DNA from: Sphaerisporangium perillae
GTDB lineage: Bacteria > Actinomycetota > Actinomycetes > Streptosporangiales > Streptosporangiaceae
Direction: 5' to 3'
Assembly (NCBI RefSeq): GCF_023276435.1
Contig: NZ_JALLPO010000031.1
Span: 1 to 64,000, forward strand
Length of the DNA: 64,000 nt
Positions 42,274 through 50,719 of this stretch are shown piece after piece. The stretch's first letter is position 1; each line of letters opens with the position of its first letter. A program made the translations under genes and the position numbers. The notes beneath the pieces are model-generated. The model searched no databases. It saw only the letters and a list, made by a program, of their open reading frames with translations, and had not been told where the DNA came from.

Positions 42274-42929
42274 GCTCCCTCCCTGGTTACGGTCGGGGGG
42301 AGTTCGTCACGACGGGGCGCCCGGTGCTCCAGGGCCTCCCGCAACTGGCTGCGACCGCGATGGATGCGGCTGCGGACGGTGCCCAGCTTCACGCCGAGCG
42401 TCGCCGCGATCTCCTCGTAGGACAGGCCTTCGATGTCGCACAGCACCACCGCCGCGCGGAACTCGGGCTGGAGCGCGTCCAGGGCCGCCTGGATGTCCGG
42501 CTCGAGCTGGGAGTCGTCGAACACCTGCGCCGGGGACGGCTCACGCCCCCGCAGGCGCTCCGCCGCGTCGTCGCCGAGCCCCTCGAAGCGGATGCGCTGC
42601 CTGCGCCGCGCCATGTCGAGGAAGAGGTTCGTCGTGATGCGGTGCAGCCAGCCCTCGAAGGTGCCGGGGGTGTAGCTGGAGAGCGAGCGGAAGACCCGGA
42701 CGAAGACCTCCTGCGTGAGGTCTTCGGCGTCGTGGACGTTGCCGGTCAGCCTGTAGGCAAGGCGGTAGACGCGCGCTGAATGCGCGCGAACGACCTCCTC
42801 CCATGTTGGAGGCGTCCAACCTCCGTCGGGCAGCCGAGGGTCTCCCCCCGGAAACGCACTGTCGGGAGTATCAGCCTGGTGGTTGTCCTCCACCAGCACT
42901 CCTCTCTCCGGGACCACCGCTACAGCCAT
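42270..42929 (-). CDS. sigE: ECF sigma factor SigE
   Basis: 219 aa. Region 2: [29 protein letters not shown] and [20 protein letters not shown]; region 4: [48 protein letters not shown]. Coupled to its anti-sigma gene by ATGA. The N-terminal 35 residues before [13 protein letters not shown] are unconserved; ATG 42929 is the first likely start. Directs envelope-stress genes; an ECF-type promoter just upstream suggests autoregulation. Confidence 0.95.
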   Translation of the reverse strand: MAVAVVPERGVLVEDNHQADTPDSAFPGGDPRLPDGGWTPPTWEEVVRAHSARVYRLAYRLTGNVHDAEDLTQEVFVRVFRSLSSYTPGTFEGWLHRITTNLFLDMARRRQRIRFEGLGDDAAERLRGREPSPAQVFDDSQLEPDIQAALDALQPEFRAAVVLCDIEGLSYEEIAATLGVKLGTVRSRIHRGRSQLREALEHRAPRRDELPPTVTREGA

Positions 42930-43023
42930 AGTGCCTGCTTTCGTCCCTTCCTGCGTACCCACGGACCAACGTGGCCGGACTGTGTTCTTCGACGGCCTTG
43001 AACAAAGGTCGTTCAAAGCGTGC

Positions 43024-43050
43024 AACGTACCCGTTGTGGCGTGAGTTCCC
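43024..43050 (-). promoter_or_regulatory. Candidate SigE-type promoter upstream of sigE
   Basis: On the minus strand GGGAAC (43050-43045) and CGTT (43027-43024) are 17 nt apart, matching ECF SigE-type promoters (GGAAC-N15-18-CGTT). It lies 95 nt before the sigE ATG and would give positive autoregulation. Confidence 0.5.
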
Positions 43051-43117
43051 GTTCGGCCCCGACTCCCCTAGGCTGCGACCAATACGTGCGTACGGCGAAG
43101 GCGGGGAGGAGAGGCCG

Positions 43118-43768
43118 ATGGCCCCGACGCCGACGAATCCGGTGGAGGCCACGCTGGCCTACGCGGAGGAGTTCCATCCCGAAGACGAGGTGCTGCAAGC
43201 CGCGAGGCAGCGGGGCATCGAGGTGGGGGCGATCCCCATCCTGCCCGGAGGCGGCGCGGCCCTGTGCTTCCTCGCCACGGCGATCAGCGCGAGGTCCGTG
43301 GTCGAGGTCGGCACCGGCTGCGGTGTCTCAGGGCTGTGGCTGCTGCGCGGCATGCGCTCGGACGGCACGCTGACCAGCGTCGACGTCGAGCCCGAGCACC
43401 AGCGGCTCGCCCGCCAGGCCTTCGCGGAGGCCGGGTTCTCCGGCAGCAGGGTCCGCCTGATCGCCGGGCGTGCCCTGGACGTGCTGCCCCGGCTCGCCGA
43501 CGGCGGCTACGACATGGTCTTCTGCGACGCGGCCAAGCAGCAGTACGGCGACTATCTGGCCGAGGCCGTGCGCCTGCTGCGGCTGGGCGGCATCGTGGCC
43601 TTCGACAACGCGCTGTGGCACAACCGGGTCGCCGACCCGGCGCAGCGCGACCCCGACACCGTCGCGGTTCGCGAGCTGGGCAAGCTGATCCGGTCGGACG
43701 ATCGGCTGCGCGCCCTGATGATGCCCTTGGGCGACGGCCTCCTGGCCGCCATCAAGATCGCCAACTAG
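43118..43768 (+). CDS. SAM-dependent O-methyltransferase (class I, type 3)
   Basis: 216 aa. Starts ATG with GGGGAGGAGAGG upstream. AYAEEFHPEDEVLQAARQRG and the SAM loop VVEVGTGCGVSGLWLLRGM, then SVDVEPEHQRLARQAF and MVFCDAAKQQYGDYL, VAFDNALWHNRV. This is the metal-dependent catechol/caffeoyl-CoA type O-methyltransferase family. Divergent from sigE, as is its counterpart in mycobacteria. Substrate unknown. Confidence 0.92.
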   Translation: MAPTPTNPVEATLAYAEEFHPEDEVLQAARQRGIEVGAIPILPGGGAALCFLATAISARSVVEVGTGCGVSGLWLLRGMRSDGTLTSVDVEPEHQRLARQAFAEAGFSGSRVRLIAGRALDVLPRLADGGYDMVFCDAAKQQYGDYLAEAVRLLRLGGIVAFDNALWHNRVADPAQRDPDTVAVRELGKLIRSDDRLRALMMPLGDGLLAAIKIAN

Positions 43769-43780
43769 GCACGGAAGCCC

Positions 43781-43800
43781 GCCTCGCCGGTCGGCGAGGC
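43781..43800 (+). terminator. Hairpin between convergent O-methyltransferase and pepA
   Basis: GCCTCGCC (43781-43788) pairs with GGCGAGGC (43793-43800) with loop GGTC, 12 nt after the methyltransferase stop. The 90-nt gap also holds four GGTCAGGA-like repeats. Confidence 0.55.
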
Positions 43801-43858
43801 CAGGACGCCGTGCGTCCCGACGCCGCGGTCAGGAAACCACGGGTCAGGACGCCGCAGG

Positions 43859-45301
43859 TCAGGACCGGCCCGAGGTGAGCCAGTCGAGGAGCAGGCGGGT
43901 GCCGAAGCCGGTGGCCCCCTTGGTCAGGATGCCGTCGTCGGCGGTGGTGCGCGAGACGCCCGCGATGTCGAGGTGGGCCCAGCGCCGCCCGCCGGTGAAC
44001 TCCCGCAGGAACAGCGCCGCGGTGATGGAGCCCCCGCCGTAGGTGTTCTCGAAGTCGATGTTGGTCAGGTCGGCGACCGCGGAGTCCAGCCCGGGACGGT
44101 ACTCGTCGATGATCGGCATGCGCCACAGCGGGTCGCCGGACCGCGTGCCCGCGTCCAGCAGCTCCTTGGCCAGGTCGTCGCTGCCGGAGAAGACCGCGCC
44201 GACGTCGCGCCCGAGGGCGATGCTGATGGCCCCGGTCAGCGTGGCGAGGTCGACGATCGTGTCGGGCTCCAGCTCCTTGTCGGCGTACGCCAGGGCGTCG
44301 GCCAGCACGAGCCTGCCCTCGGCGTCGGTGTTGAGCACCTCCACCGTACGGCCCCCGTAGTGCGTGATCACGTCGCCGGGACGCTGCGCGCTCCCCGACG
44401 GCATGTTCTCGGCGGCGGCGACCAGCCCGGTGACCCGCGTGCGCACGCCCAGCTCCCGCAGCGCCCCCAGCACGGAGATCACCACCGCGCCGCCGGCCAT
44501 GTCGGTCTTCATGAACTTCATGCCTTCGGTGGGCTTCAGGGACAGGCCGCCGCTGTCGAAGGTGATGCCCTTGCCGACCAGCACGATGTGGCCGCCGTCG
44601 TGCCCCTCGGGCTCGTAGGAGAGCTGGATCAGGCGCGGCGGGCTCGCCGAGCCCTGACCGACCGCGAGGATGCCGCCGAAGCCGCCGGCGGCCAGGTCGC
44701 CGGGCTCCCACACCTTGGCCGTCAGGCCCGCACGCTCGGCCACCTCGACGGCGCGGGCGGCCAGCCAGGCGGGGTTCTTCTCCGAGGACGGCGTGTTGGA
44801 CAGGTCGCGGGCGAGCCCGGTGGCGCGCGCCACCACCTCGGCGCGCTCGATCACCTGCCGGGCCTCCTCAGGCCCGGAGAAGCGGATCTCCTCGACGGCC
44901 TTGGTGCGGCTCGCGCCGATCCTCATCGTGTAGGAGGCGAGCAGCGCCCCCTCCGCCAGGGCGGACCAGCCGGCCTCCCCCGCGTCCTGCGGGAGCGTGA
45001 CGTCGATGGACCGGCGTCCCTTGGCGCGGCGCGCGAGCAGCGCGCCCGCCTTGCGCAGCGCACGGGGCCCGCCGTCGCCGATGCCGTACAGCAGGACCCG
45101 CCGCACCCCGTCACCATGCGCGACCGGGACCTCCACGACCTCGCCGGACTCCCCCTTGGCCTCGTGGTGGGCGAGAAGGGCGGGGAGCGGCACGGGAAGC
45201 TCCACCTGCGCGGTGAGGTCCTTCCCGAAGGGGATGGCGAGCAGGTCGGCGTCCTGCGCCTGCTGCGGGTCGATGAAACTCAGCGCGGTCTCGATGGGCA
45301 C
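43859..45301 (-). CDS. pepA: Leucyl aminopeptidase PepA
   Basis: 480 aa M17 peptidase. Metal and catalytic signatures in the C-terminal half: IVLVGKGITFDSGGLSLKPTEGMKFMKTDMAGGA, LNTDAEGRLVLADALAYA, and GRDVGAVFSG. Hexameric di-zinc enzyme that removes N-terminal residues from peptides in cytosol. Monocistronic; ATG 45301 agrees with family length. Confidence 0.95.
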   Translation of the reverse strand: MPIETALSFIDPQQAQDADLLAIPFGKDLTAQVELPVPLPALLAHHEAKGESGEVVEVPVAHGDGVRRVLLYGIGDGGPRALRKAGALLARRAKGRRSIDVTLPQDAGEAGWSALAEGALLASYTMRIGASRTKAVEEIRFSGPEEARQVIERAEVVARATGLARDLSNTPSSEKNPAWLAARAVEVAERAGLTAKVWEPGDLAAGGFGGILAVGQGSASPPRLIQLSYEPEGHDGGHIVLVGKGITFDSGGLSLKPTEGMKFMKTDMAGGAVVISVLGALRELGVRTRVTGLVAAAENMPSGSAQRPGDVITHYGGRTVEVLNTDAEGRLVLADALAYADKELEPDTIVDLATLTGAISIALGRDVGAVFSGSDDLAKELLDAGTRSGDPLWRMPIIDEYRPGLDSAVADLTNIDFENTYGGGSITAALFLREFTGGRRWAHLDIAGVSRTTADDGILTKGATGFGTRLLLDWLTSGRS

Positions 45302-45418
45302 GGTGGTCCTCCCCTGGTGTTGCGACGGCCTGGAATTGCGACAGCCCCGGCGTGGGGCTCTGGCCCGGCCGCCGGGGCCGTCAAGTCGCCTGTGTCGGTG
45401 GGTTGTGTCAGGGGTATG

Positions 45419-45586
45419 TCAGCCGACGACGTTCTTCAGAGCGTCGCCAAGAGCTCTGGCCTCATCCGGTGAGAGTTCGACGACGAGCCGGCCGCCACCC
45501 TCCAGAGGGACCCGCATGACAATGCCCCGTCCTTCCTTGGTGACCTCCAGCGGACCGTCGCCAGTCCGCGGCTTCATCGCCGCCAT
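45419..45586 (-). CDS. DUF3117 small protein
   Basis: 55 aa, MAAMKPRTGDGPLEVTKEGR ... VELSPDEARALGDALKNVVG, a complete match to the actinobacterial DUF3117 family, nearly invariant in length and sequence. AAGGGA ribosome site 8 nt before ATG. Function unknown. In mycobacteria it also lies close to tag. Confidence 0.92.
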   Translation of the reverse strand: MAAMKPRTGDGPLEVTKEGRGIVMRVPLEGGGRLVVELSPDEARALGDALKNVVG

Positions 45587-45765
45587 GCGTGTATCCCTTC
45601 CTGCCTCGGCCGCGCGATGCCGGAGCGCGCCTGTCCGCGCCCGGCCGCCCGCCGCTTTCACGTCTTCTGTGACGTCCCATTATCCCGCCTCGCGAGCGCG
45701 CATGGGTAACGATCTCCTCCCAGAATGCGTTGTCCGGGACCCTTGCGCCGATCAAACTGGTCTAT

Positions 45766-46554
45766 GTGAACGCCCGAGCCGCGCTTTTCGACCTCTACGG
45801 AGACCACCTGCGCATCCGTGCCGGGCACGCCTCCGTGGCCGCTCTGGTCCGGTTGCTCGCCCCGCTCGACATCGCCGCGCCGGCGGTCCGCACCGCGATC
45901 TCGCGGATGGTCCGGCAGGACTGGCTCACGCCCGTGCGGCTCCCGCAGGGGCCGGGGTACGCGCTGACGCCCAAGTGCCTGCGCCGCCTGGACGAGACCG
46001 CGGTGCGCGTCTACCGCACCGGTTCGGCCCCCTGGTCGGGCCGCTGGCACGTGCTGGTCTTCCAGCCGGTGCGCGACCGCGCCAGGCGAGAGCGGCTGCG
46101 CGCCGACCTGTCCTTCCTCGGCTACGCCTCCCTGTGCGAGACCACCTGGATCGGCCCCCGGCCCTCGCCCGAGCTGGACGCCCTGCTGGAGGACCAGCGG
46201 CTGCGCGCCGACCGGTTCGAGAGCACGCTGGACGGCGATCCGCGCGAGCTCGTCGCCCGCGCCTGGGACCTGTGCTCCATCGCGCGAGCCTACGAGGAGT
46301 GGCTGGGGCAGGCCGTCTATCTGGTGGACGGGCTCGGCTGTGACGCCCCCGACGATCAGATCTTCGCGGCCCGTAGCAAACTGGTCCACGGATGGCGCAA
46401 CTTCCTGTTCCGCGATCCGGGCCTTCCGCCGGAGCTCCTTCCGCCGGCCTGGCCGGGAGAGAAGGCCCGTGCGTACTTCGAGCAGGAGGCCGCCCGGCTG
46501 CTGCCGTCGGCGGCCGCCTTCGTCGACCGCAACCTGGACAAAGGATTTCACTGA
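45766..46554 (+). CDS. paaX: PaaX-family transcriptional regulator
   Basis: 262 aa from GTG (VNARAALFDLYGDHLRIR, the usual PaaX-like beginning; a TTG 36 nt upstream is also open). Winged-helix N-terminus (AALVRLLAPLDIAAPAVRTAISRMVRQDWLTPVR) and C-terminal PaaX domain (WHVLVFQPVRDRARRERLRADLSFLGYASL). PaaX represses phenylacetyl-CoA catabolism in proteobacteria. Its last base overlaps the start of an enoyl-CoA hydratase, so it probably controls that gene. Confidence 0.9.
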   Translation: MNARAALFDLYGDHLRIRAGHASVAALVRLLAPLDIAAPAVRTAISRMVRQDWLTPVRLPQGPGYALTPKCLRRLDETAVRVYRTGSAPWSGRWHVLVFQPVRDRARRERLRADLSFLGYASLCETTWIGPRPSPELDALLEDQRLRADRFESTLDGDPRELVARAWDLCSIARAYEEWLGQAVYLVDGLGCDAPDDQIFAARSKLVHGWRNFLFRDPGLPPELLPPAWPGEKARAYFEQEAARLLPSAAAFVDRNLDKGFH

Positions 46555-47354
46555 TGGACCAGCAAGCCAGTGGCGACCACGTTCTCTACTCCGTCGAGGA
46601 GGGGGTGGCCACGATCACGTTGAACCGCCCCGACGCGATGAACGCCCTGACCATCTCGATGAAGGCCGCCCTGCTGGAGGCGCTCGAACACGCACGTGAC
46701 GACGCCGAGGCGCGCGCCGTGCTGCTGACCGGCGCGGGGCGCGGCTTCTGCGCCGGGCAGGATCTGCGCGAGCACGCCGATAACCTCGACGCGGGGGTGG
46801 GCCTGGACAACACCGTCCGCGCGCACTACAACCCGATCATTCTGACGATCACGGGCATGGGCAAGCCGGTGATCGCGGCCGTCAATGGTTTCGCCGCGGG
46901 CGCGGGCGCCTCGCTGGCCCTGGCCTGCGACTTCAGGGTCGCGGCCGACGGCGCCAAGTTCGCGATGGCCTTCCTAGGCATCGGCCTCGCCCCCGACTCG
47001 GGCGCCTCGTGGACCCTTCCCAGGCTGGTCGGCGCGGCCAAGGCGCGCGAGCTGCTTCTGCTCGGCGAGCCGGTCACGGCCGCCAGGGCTCTGGAGCTCG
47101 GCATGGTGACCTCGGTCGTGCCCGGCGACGAGCTGACCGCTAGCGCCCGCGCGCTGGCCGTACGCCTCGCTCAGGGCCCCACACAGGCCTACGGAGCCAC
47201 CAAGCAGGCCCTGGACTTCTCCGCCGCGCATTCACTGGAGGACTCGCTGGAGATGGAGGCCGACCTCCAGGACGCGTGCGCCAAGACCGAGGACCACCAC
47301 AACGCGACCCGCGCCTTCCTCGCCAAGCGACGCCCCACCTTCGACGGCCGCTGA
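46554..47354 (+). CDS. Enoyl-CoA hydratase/isomerase (PaaG-like)
   Basis: 266 aa crotonase fold: VATITLNRPDAMNALTISMKAALLEAL, oxyanion loop GAGRGFCAGQDLREH, then GKPVIAAVNGFAAGAGASLALACDFRVAA, AFLGIGLAPDSGASWTLPRLVG. Asp in PDSGAS matches the PaaG/1,2-epoxyphenylacetyl-CoA isomerase pattern. Start overlaps the paaX stop (TGATG). Acts in aromatic or fatty-acid CoA-ester degradation; no other paa genes are nearby. Confidence 0.9.
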   Translation: MDQQASGDHVLYSVEEGVATITLNRPDAMNALTISMKAALLEALEHARDDAEARAVLLTGAGRGFCAGQDLREHADNLDAGVGLDNTVRAHYNPIILTITGMGKPVIAAVNGFAAGAGASLALACDFRVAADGAKFAMAFLGIGLAPDSGASWTLPRLVGAAKARELLLLGEPVTAARALELGMVTSVVPGDELTASARALAVRLAQGPTQAYGATKQALDFSAAHSLEDSLEMEADLQDACAKTEDHHNATRAFLAKRRPTFDGR

Positions 47355-47367
47355 CCCACGGCCCCGC

Positions 47368-47961
47368 TCAGGCGAGGCGCCCGCGCACCCAGCACTCGGC
47401 GAGGTGGTCGTTCACCAGGCCGATGGCCTGCATCAACGCGTACGCCGTAGTGGGGCCGACGAAGCGGAAACCGTGACGCTTCAGCTCCTTGGCCAGGGCC
47501 TTGGAGGCGGGCGTCGTCGCCGGCACGTCGGCGAGCGACGCCGGCACGGGCGAGGACGGGTCGGCGTACCGCCAGACCAGCTCGGAGACGCCGCCCGCGA
47601 GCTCGATCGCGGCCCGGGCGTTGGCGATCGCCGCCTCGATCTTGGACCGGTTGCGGACGATGCCCGCGTCGGCCAGCAGCCGCTCGACGTCCTGCTCGCC
47701 GAACGCGGCGACCGCCTCGATGGAGAACCCCGCGAAGGCCTTGCGGAAGTTCTCGCGCTTGCGCAGGATCGTCAGCCACGAAAGGCCCGACTGGAACGCC
47801 TCGAGCGTCAGCCGCTCGTACACCAGGTCGTCGCCGCGGACGGGCCGGCCCCACTCTTCGTCGTGGTAGACGATGTAGTCGGGCGCGCTGGTCGCCCAGC
47901 CGCACCGGATGAGCTCAGGGTTCACGAGTGTCGAGGGTACAAGCTCCGGCGCGCGGCTCAC
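47368..47961 (-). CDS. tag: DNA-3-methyladenine glycosylase I
   Basis: 197 aa. Tag signatures: RCGWATSAPDYIVYHDEEWGRPV (with the zinc Cys and His), LTLEAFQSGLSWLTILRKRENFR, FRFVGPTTAYALMQAIGLVNDHLAECW (second zinc His/Cys). Removes 3-methyladenine from DNA. Start GTG 47961 overlaps the upstream gene by 4 nt; GTG 47925 (VNPELIRCGW) is closer to the usual Tag N-terminus. Confidence 0.93.
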   Translation of the reverse strand: MSRAPELVPSTLVNPELIRCGWATSAPDYIVYHDEEWGRPVRGDDLVYERLTLEAFQSGLSWLTILRKRENFRKAFAGFSIEAVAAFGEQDVERLLADAGIVRNRSKIEAAIANARAAIELAGGVSELVWRYADPSSPVPASLADVPATTPASKALAKELKRHGFRFVGPTTAYALMQAIGLVNDHLAECWVRGRLA

Positions 47962-48686
47962 GCACCCGCGATGCCGCCGCGGCCGTCCCGCGCCTCGGCT
48001 CGCTCACCGGCCGCGATGCCGCCGCCGTTCGAGGCCGCGTGCCTGCCGGGGACCACGTCCGCGTCCTCGCCGGCCACCGGAGTCTCCTGCCTCGCGGCGG
48101 CCTCCGGGGCCTTCGGGGCCTTCGGGGACGCCTGTTCCGACGACTCCCGCGCGGACGCCTCCCGTTCGGCCGGAGATGTCTCGGGCTCCACCGGGAACGT
48201 CTCCCGCGTCACCGCCATCCCCTGGGAGGGGGCCGTCTCCTCGGTCGTCACCCGCATCGCCGCCATCCCCCGCGCCGCGGTCGTGTCCCGTTCCTCGGGC
48301 GTCACCTCGGCGTGCTCGATGCCGCCCGGCGCCCACGACGGCCGGGTATAGGCCTCCTGGCGGGCCTGGACGCGGCCGGCGAGCAGCTCGGCGACGCGTT
48401 GCTCCAGCACGGCGATGTGGGTGTCGCGCTCGCCGAGAGCCGTCGCGGCCCGCTGGAGCGTCTCGTCGACGGTCTGGGTGTGGTAGCCGACGAGGCTCAC
48501 CGGGAGCTGCAACGCCATGAAGTCGACGGCCGTCAGCAGCCCCGGAGCCGGAAGGTCCAGGGGCGGCACGTCGGGGGCGAACTCCGTCAGCTCTCCGCCG
48601 CGCCCCTGGGAGACCGTCACCACGCAGTACAGCACGGCGACCGCGGCGACAGCGAGTAGGACCAGCACATACGAATCGTGCCACAT
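47958..48686 (-). CDS. Membrane-anchored DivIVA-like domain protein
   Basis: 242 aa. Helix at the N-terminus (SYVLVLLAVAAVAVLYCVV), then LLTAVDFMALQLPVSLVGYHTQTVDETLQRAATALGERDTHIAVLEQRVAELL, the DivIVA-type lipid-binding and coiled-coil motif. The rest is Glu/Ala/Thr-rich and probably disordered. Probably positions itself at curved or growing membrane. AAAGG ribosome site; overlaps tag by 4 nt, an order shared with mycobacteria (Rv1209-tag). Confidence 0.8.
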   Translation of the reverse strand: MWHDSYVLVLLAVAAVAVLYCVVTVSQGRGGELTEFAPDVPPLDLPAPGLLTAVDFMALQLPVSLVGYHTQTVDETLQRAATALGERDTHIAVLEQRVAELLAGRVQARQEAYTRPSWAPGGIEHAEVTPEERDTTAARGMAAMRVTTEETAPSQGMAVTRETFPVEPETSPAEREASARESSEQASPKAPKAPEAAARQETPVAGEDADVVPGRHAASNGGGIAAGERAEARDGRGGIAGA

Positions 48687-48780
48687 CGGCGCCTTTGAGC
48701 GCGCCCCGTTAGCGATCGCCGCAAACCCCGGAGGGACCGCCGTCCATGCCGGGTGGCCCGGGTGTGACAGCATCGGGCTC

Positions 48781-49065
48781 ATGACGCCCGTACTGGTGAC
48801 CGGCCCCGACCGGCGGCTGGAGGACTCCTGGGTCGAGGCCCGCTCGGCCGCCGAGGTCGAGCGGCACGCCCGCGCCGGGCGGACGGTCGTGGTGACCCTG
48901 TCGGGCGACGAGACCGCGCAGCTGGCCACGGCGGCGGTGTTCGCGTGGCTCGGGGCCCGGGTGTTCCGCACGGCCTACCAGGAGCAGGTGCGGCTGGCGC
49001 TGGACATGACCGAGTCGCTCGCCGGCAGGCGTCCCCCGGCGTTGGCCCGCCGCGGCCTCGCCTGA
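48781..49065 (+). CDS. Short protein resembling the dihydropteroate synthase C-terminus
   Basis: 94 aa, MTPVLVTGPDRRLEDSWVEA ... The segment TAAVFAWLGARVFRTAYQEQVRLALDMTESL resembles the last strand and helix of dihydropteroate synthase (GARVFRVHDV...). The rest of that barrel and its substrate-binding residues are absent. It sits between the DivIVA-like gene and a LOG gene, near where other actinobacteria have folP2. Either a small conserved family or a remnant. No strong ribosome site. Confidence 0.6.
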   Translation: MTPVLVTGPDRRLEDSWVEARSAAEVERHARAGRTVVVTLSGDETAQLATAAVFAWLGARVFRTAYQEQVRLALDMTESLAGRRPPALARRGLA

Positions 49066-49122
49066 CCCGGCCGCGCCGTGACCCGCTCCGGCCTGGCGTG
49101 ACCTGCTCCGGCCTGGCCTCGC

Positions 49123-49716
49123 CTATCCCGCCGCGGACTCGCCCAGCTCGTCGGCGTGCGGGCTGAGCGGGCGGGCGGGCTTCTCCAGGTGGTCCAGGGC
49201 CTCGCTCACCGTGGTGGTCCAGGAGATGGCGTCGAAGACGTTCGGGCGGGTGAAGCCCTGGTCGTACATGCCGTCCACGAGCTGCCGGAGCGGCGCGTAC
49301 AGCCCCCACGGGTCCAGGATGACCAGCGGCTTGTCGTGCAAGCCGAGCACGCGGGAGGTCCAGATCTCGAAGAGCTCCTCCAGCGTGCCGACGCCGCCGG
49401 GCAGGACGAGGAACGCGTCGGAGCGCGCGTCCATGATCCCCTTGCGTTCCCGCATGTCGGCCGTGATGATCAGCTCGTCGGAGTCGGTGTCGGCGATCTC
49501 GAGATCCACCAGAACCTGGGGCATCACCCCGATCGTGCGGCCACCGGCCCGCCGGGCGGCATGGGTGACCGCGCCCATGCACGACACCACGGCGCCGCCG
49601 CTGACGAGCGTGTGCCCGCGCCGGGCAAGCTCGGTGCCCACCTCGCCCGCCAGGTCCAGGTACTTCTGGTCGATCCTCTGGCTGGATGCACAGAACACAC
49701 AAATTGCCAATGCCAC
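49123..49716 (-). CDS. LOG-family (TIGR00730) Rossmann protein
   Basis: 197 aa from GTG (VALAICVFCASSQRIDQ). Lysine-decarboxylase-like fold with PGGVGTLEELFEIW and the MRERKGIMDARSDAFLVL region, the active site of cytokinin-type nucleoside 5'-monophosphate phosphoribohydrolases. Starts 33 nt after the upstream LOG gene stop. Other in-frame starts exist at 49734 and 49752. Probably hydrolyses AMP-type nucleotides to base plus ribose 5-phosphate. Confidence 0.88.
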   Translation of the reverse strand: MALAICVFCASSQRIDQKYLDLAGEVGTELARRGHTLVSGGAVVSCMGAVTHAARRAGGRTIGVMPQVLVDLEIADTDSDELIITADMRERKGIMDARSDAFLVLPGGVGTLEELFEIWTSRVLGLHDKPLVILDPWGLYAPLRQLVDGMYDQGFTRPNVFDAISWTTTVSEALDHLEKPARPLSPHADELGESAAG

Positions 49717-49748
49717 GGCGGTAACCCTACACATGCCCCCGACGTGCC

Positions 49749-50510
49749 TCACATGTCGCGCGGACCGCCATTTCGCTCACGGTCGGCCTCGACGATGATG
49801 CGCACCGCCTCGTCCACGTCGTCGGTCACCCGCATGAGGTCGATGTCACCCGGGGAGATCTTGCCGGTGGCCAGGAGGGTGTCGCGGATCCAGTCGAGCA
49901 GGCCGCCCCAGAATCGCGTGCCGAGCAGGATCACCGGGAACGAGGTGACCTTGCGCGTCTGGACCAGCGTGAGCGCCTCGAAGAGCTCGTCGAGCGTGCC
50001 GAACCCGCCGGGCAGCGCGACGAACCCGCAGGCGTACTTCACGAACATCGTCTTGCGCACGAAGAAGTAGCGGAACTCGATGCCGAGGTCCACATAGTCG
50101 TTCAGCTTCTGCTCGAAGGGCAGCTCGATGCCGAGCCCCACCGAGACGCCGCCGGCCTGGCGCGCCCCCTTGTTGGCCGCCTCCATGCATCCGGGGCCGC
50201 CGCCGGTGATGACGGCGTAGCCGGCCTCCGCCAGCGCCCTGCCGAGGGCCTCCGCCATGGCGTAGTCGGGCTCGTCCGGACGGGTGCGCGCCGAGCCGAA
50301 CACGGTGACGGCGGGCGGCAGCTCGCCGAGCTGCCCGAAGCCCTCGACGAACTCCGCCTGGATGCGCAGCACCCGCCAGGGGTCCATGTGCAGCCACTCG
50401 GTCGACCCGCGCTGGTCCAGGAGCCGCTCGTCATAGGTGGAGTCCTGGAGGAACTTCCCCCGGACGAGAGACGCTCCCTGGCGGCGCTCCTCACGTGATG
50501 CTCTGTTCAT
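49749..50510 (-). CDS. LOG-family (TIGR00730) Rossmann protein, longer type
   Basis: 253 aa. N-terminal extension LLDQRGSTEWLHMDPWRVLRIQAEFVEGF, then VTVFGSARTRPDEPDY, VITGGGPGCMEAANKGARQAGG, and PGGFGTLDELFEALTLVQ, all typical of the longer actinobacterial LOG-like enzymes located next to dapE. Nucleotide phosphoribohydrolase by family. ATG 50510 starts MNRASREERR. Confidence 0.9.
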   Translation of the reverse strand: MNRASREERRQGASLVRGKFLQDSTYDERLLDQRGSTEWLHMDPWRVLRIQAEFVEGFGQLGELPPAVTVFGSARTRPDEPDYAMAEALGRALAEAGYAVITGGGPGCMEAANKGARQAGGVSVGLGIELPFEQKLNDYVDLGIEFRYFFVRKTMFVKYACGFVALPGGFGTLDELFEALTLVQTRKVTSFPVILLGTRFWGGLLDWIRDTLLATGKISPGDIDLMRVTDDVDEAVRIIVEADRERNGGPRDM

Positions 50511-50664
50511 GCCGATCACGCTAACCGCCCGCGGGACCGCGTAAGCCGTAGCGAATCGGGACCTCCCTGCGAGAGCTCCAAAGAATCTTGAAAAATCTGT
50601 CCGGAGCAGCGGAACCGATTGTTCGCGAGGCCGCGTCTAAGAGCCGAGGGTGCTGCTCGGGACT

Positions 50665-50710
50665 GAAAGTGGCTTTCCCCGCCAAATGGCCGGCGAGGAA
50701 AGCCACTTTC
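50665..50710. terminator. Long perfect hairpin with T-tract between LOG gene and dapE
   Basis: GAAAGTGGCTTTCC (50665-50678) pairs with GGAAAGCCACTTTC (50697-50710); the 18-nt loop contains a small GCC/GGC stem. Followed by TTTT on the plus strand. It lies 10 nt after the dapE stop, so it mainly ends the leftward dap transcript; the T-tract is on the other side. Confidence 0.75.
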
Positions 50711-50719
50711 TTTTGTGCC

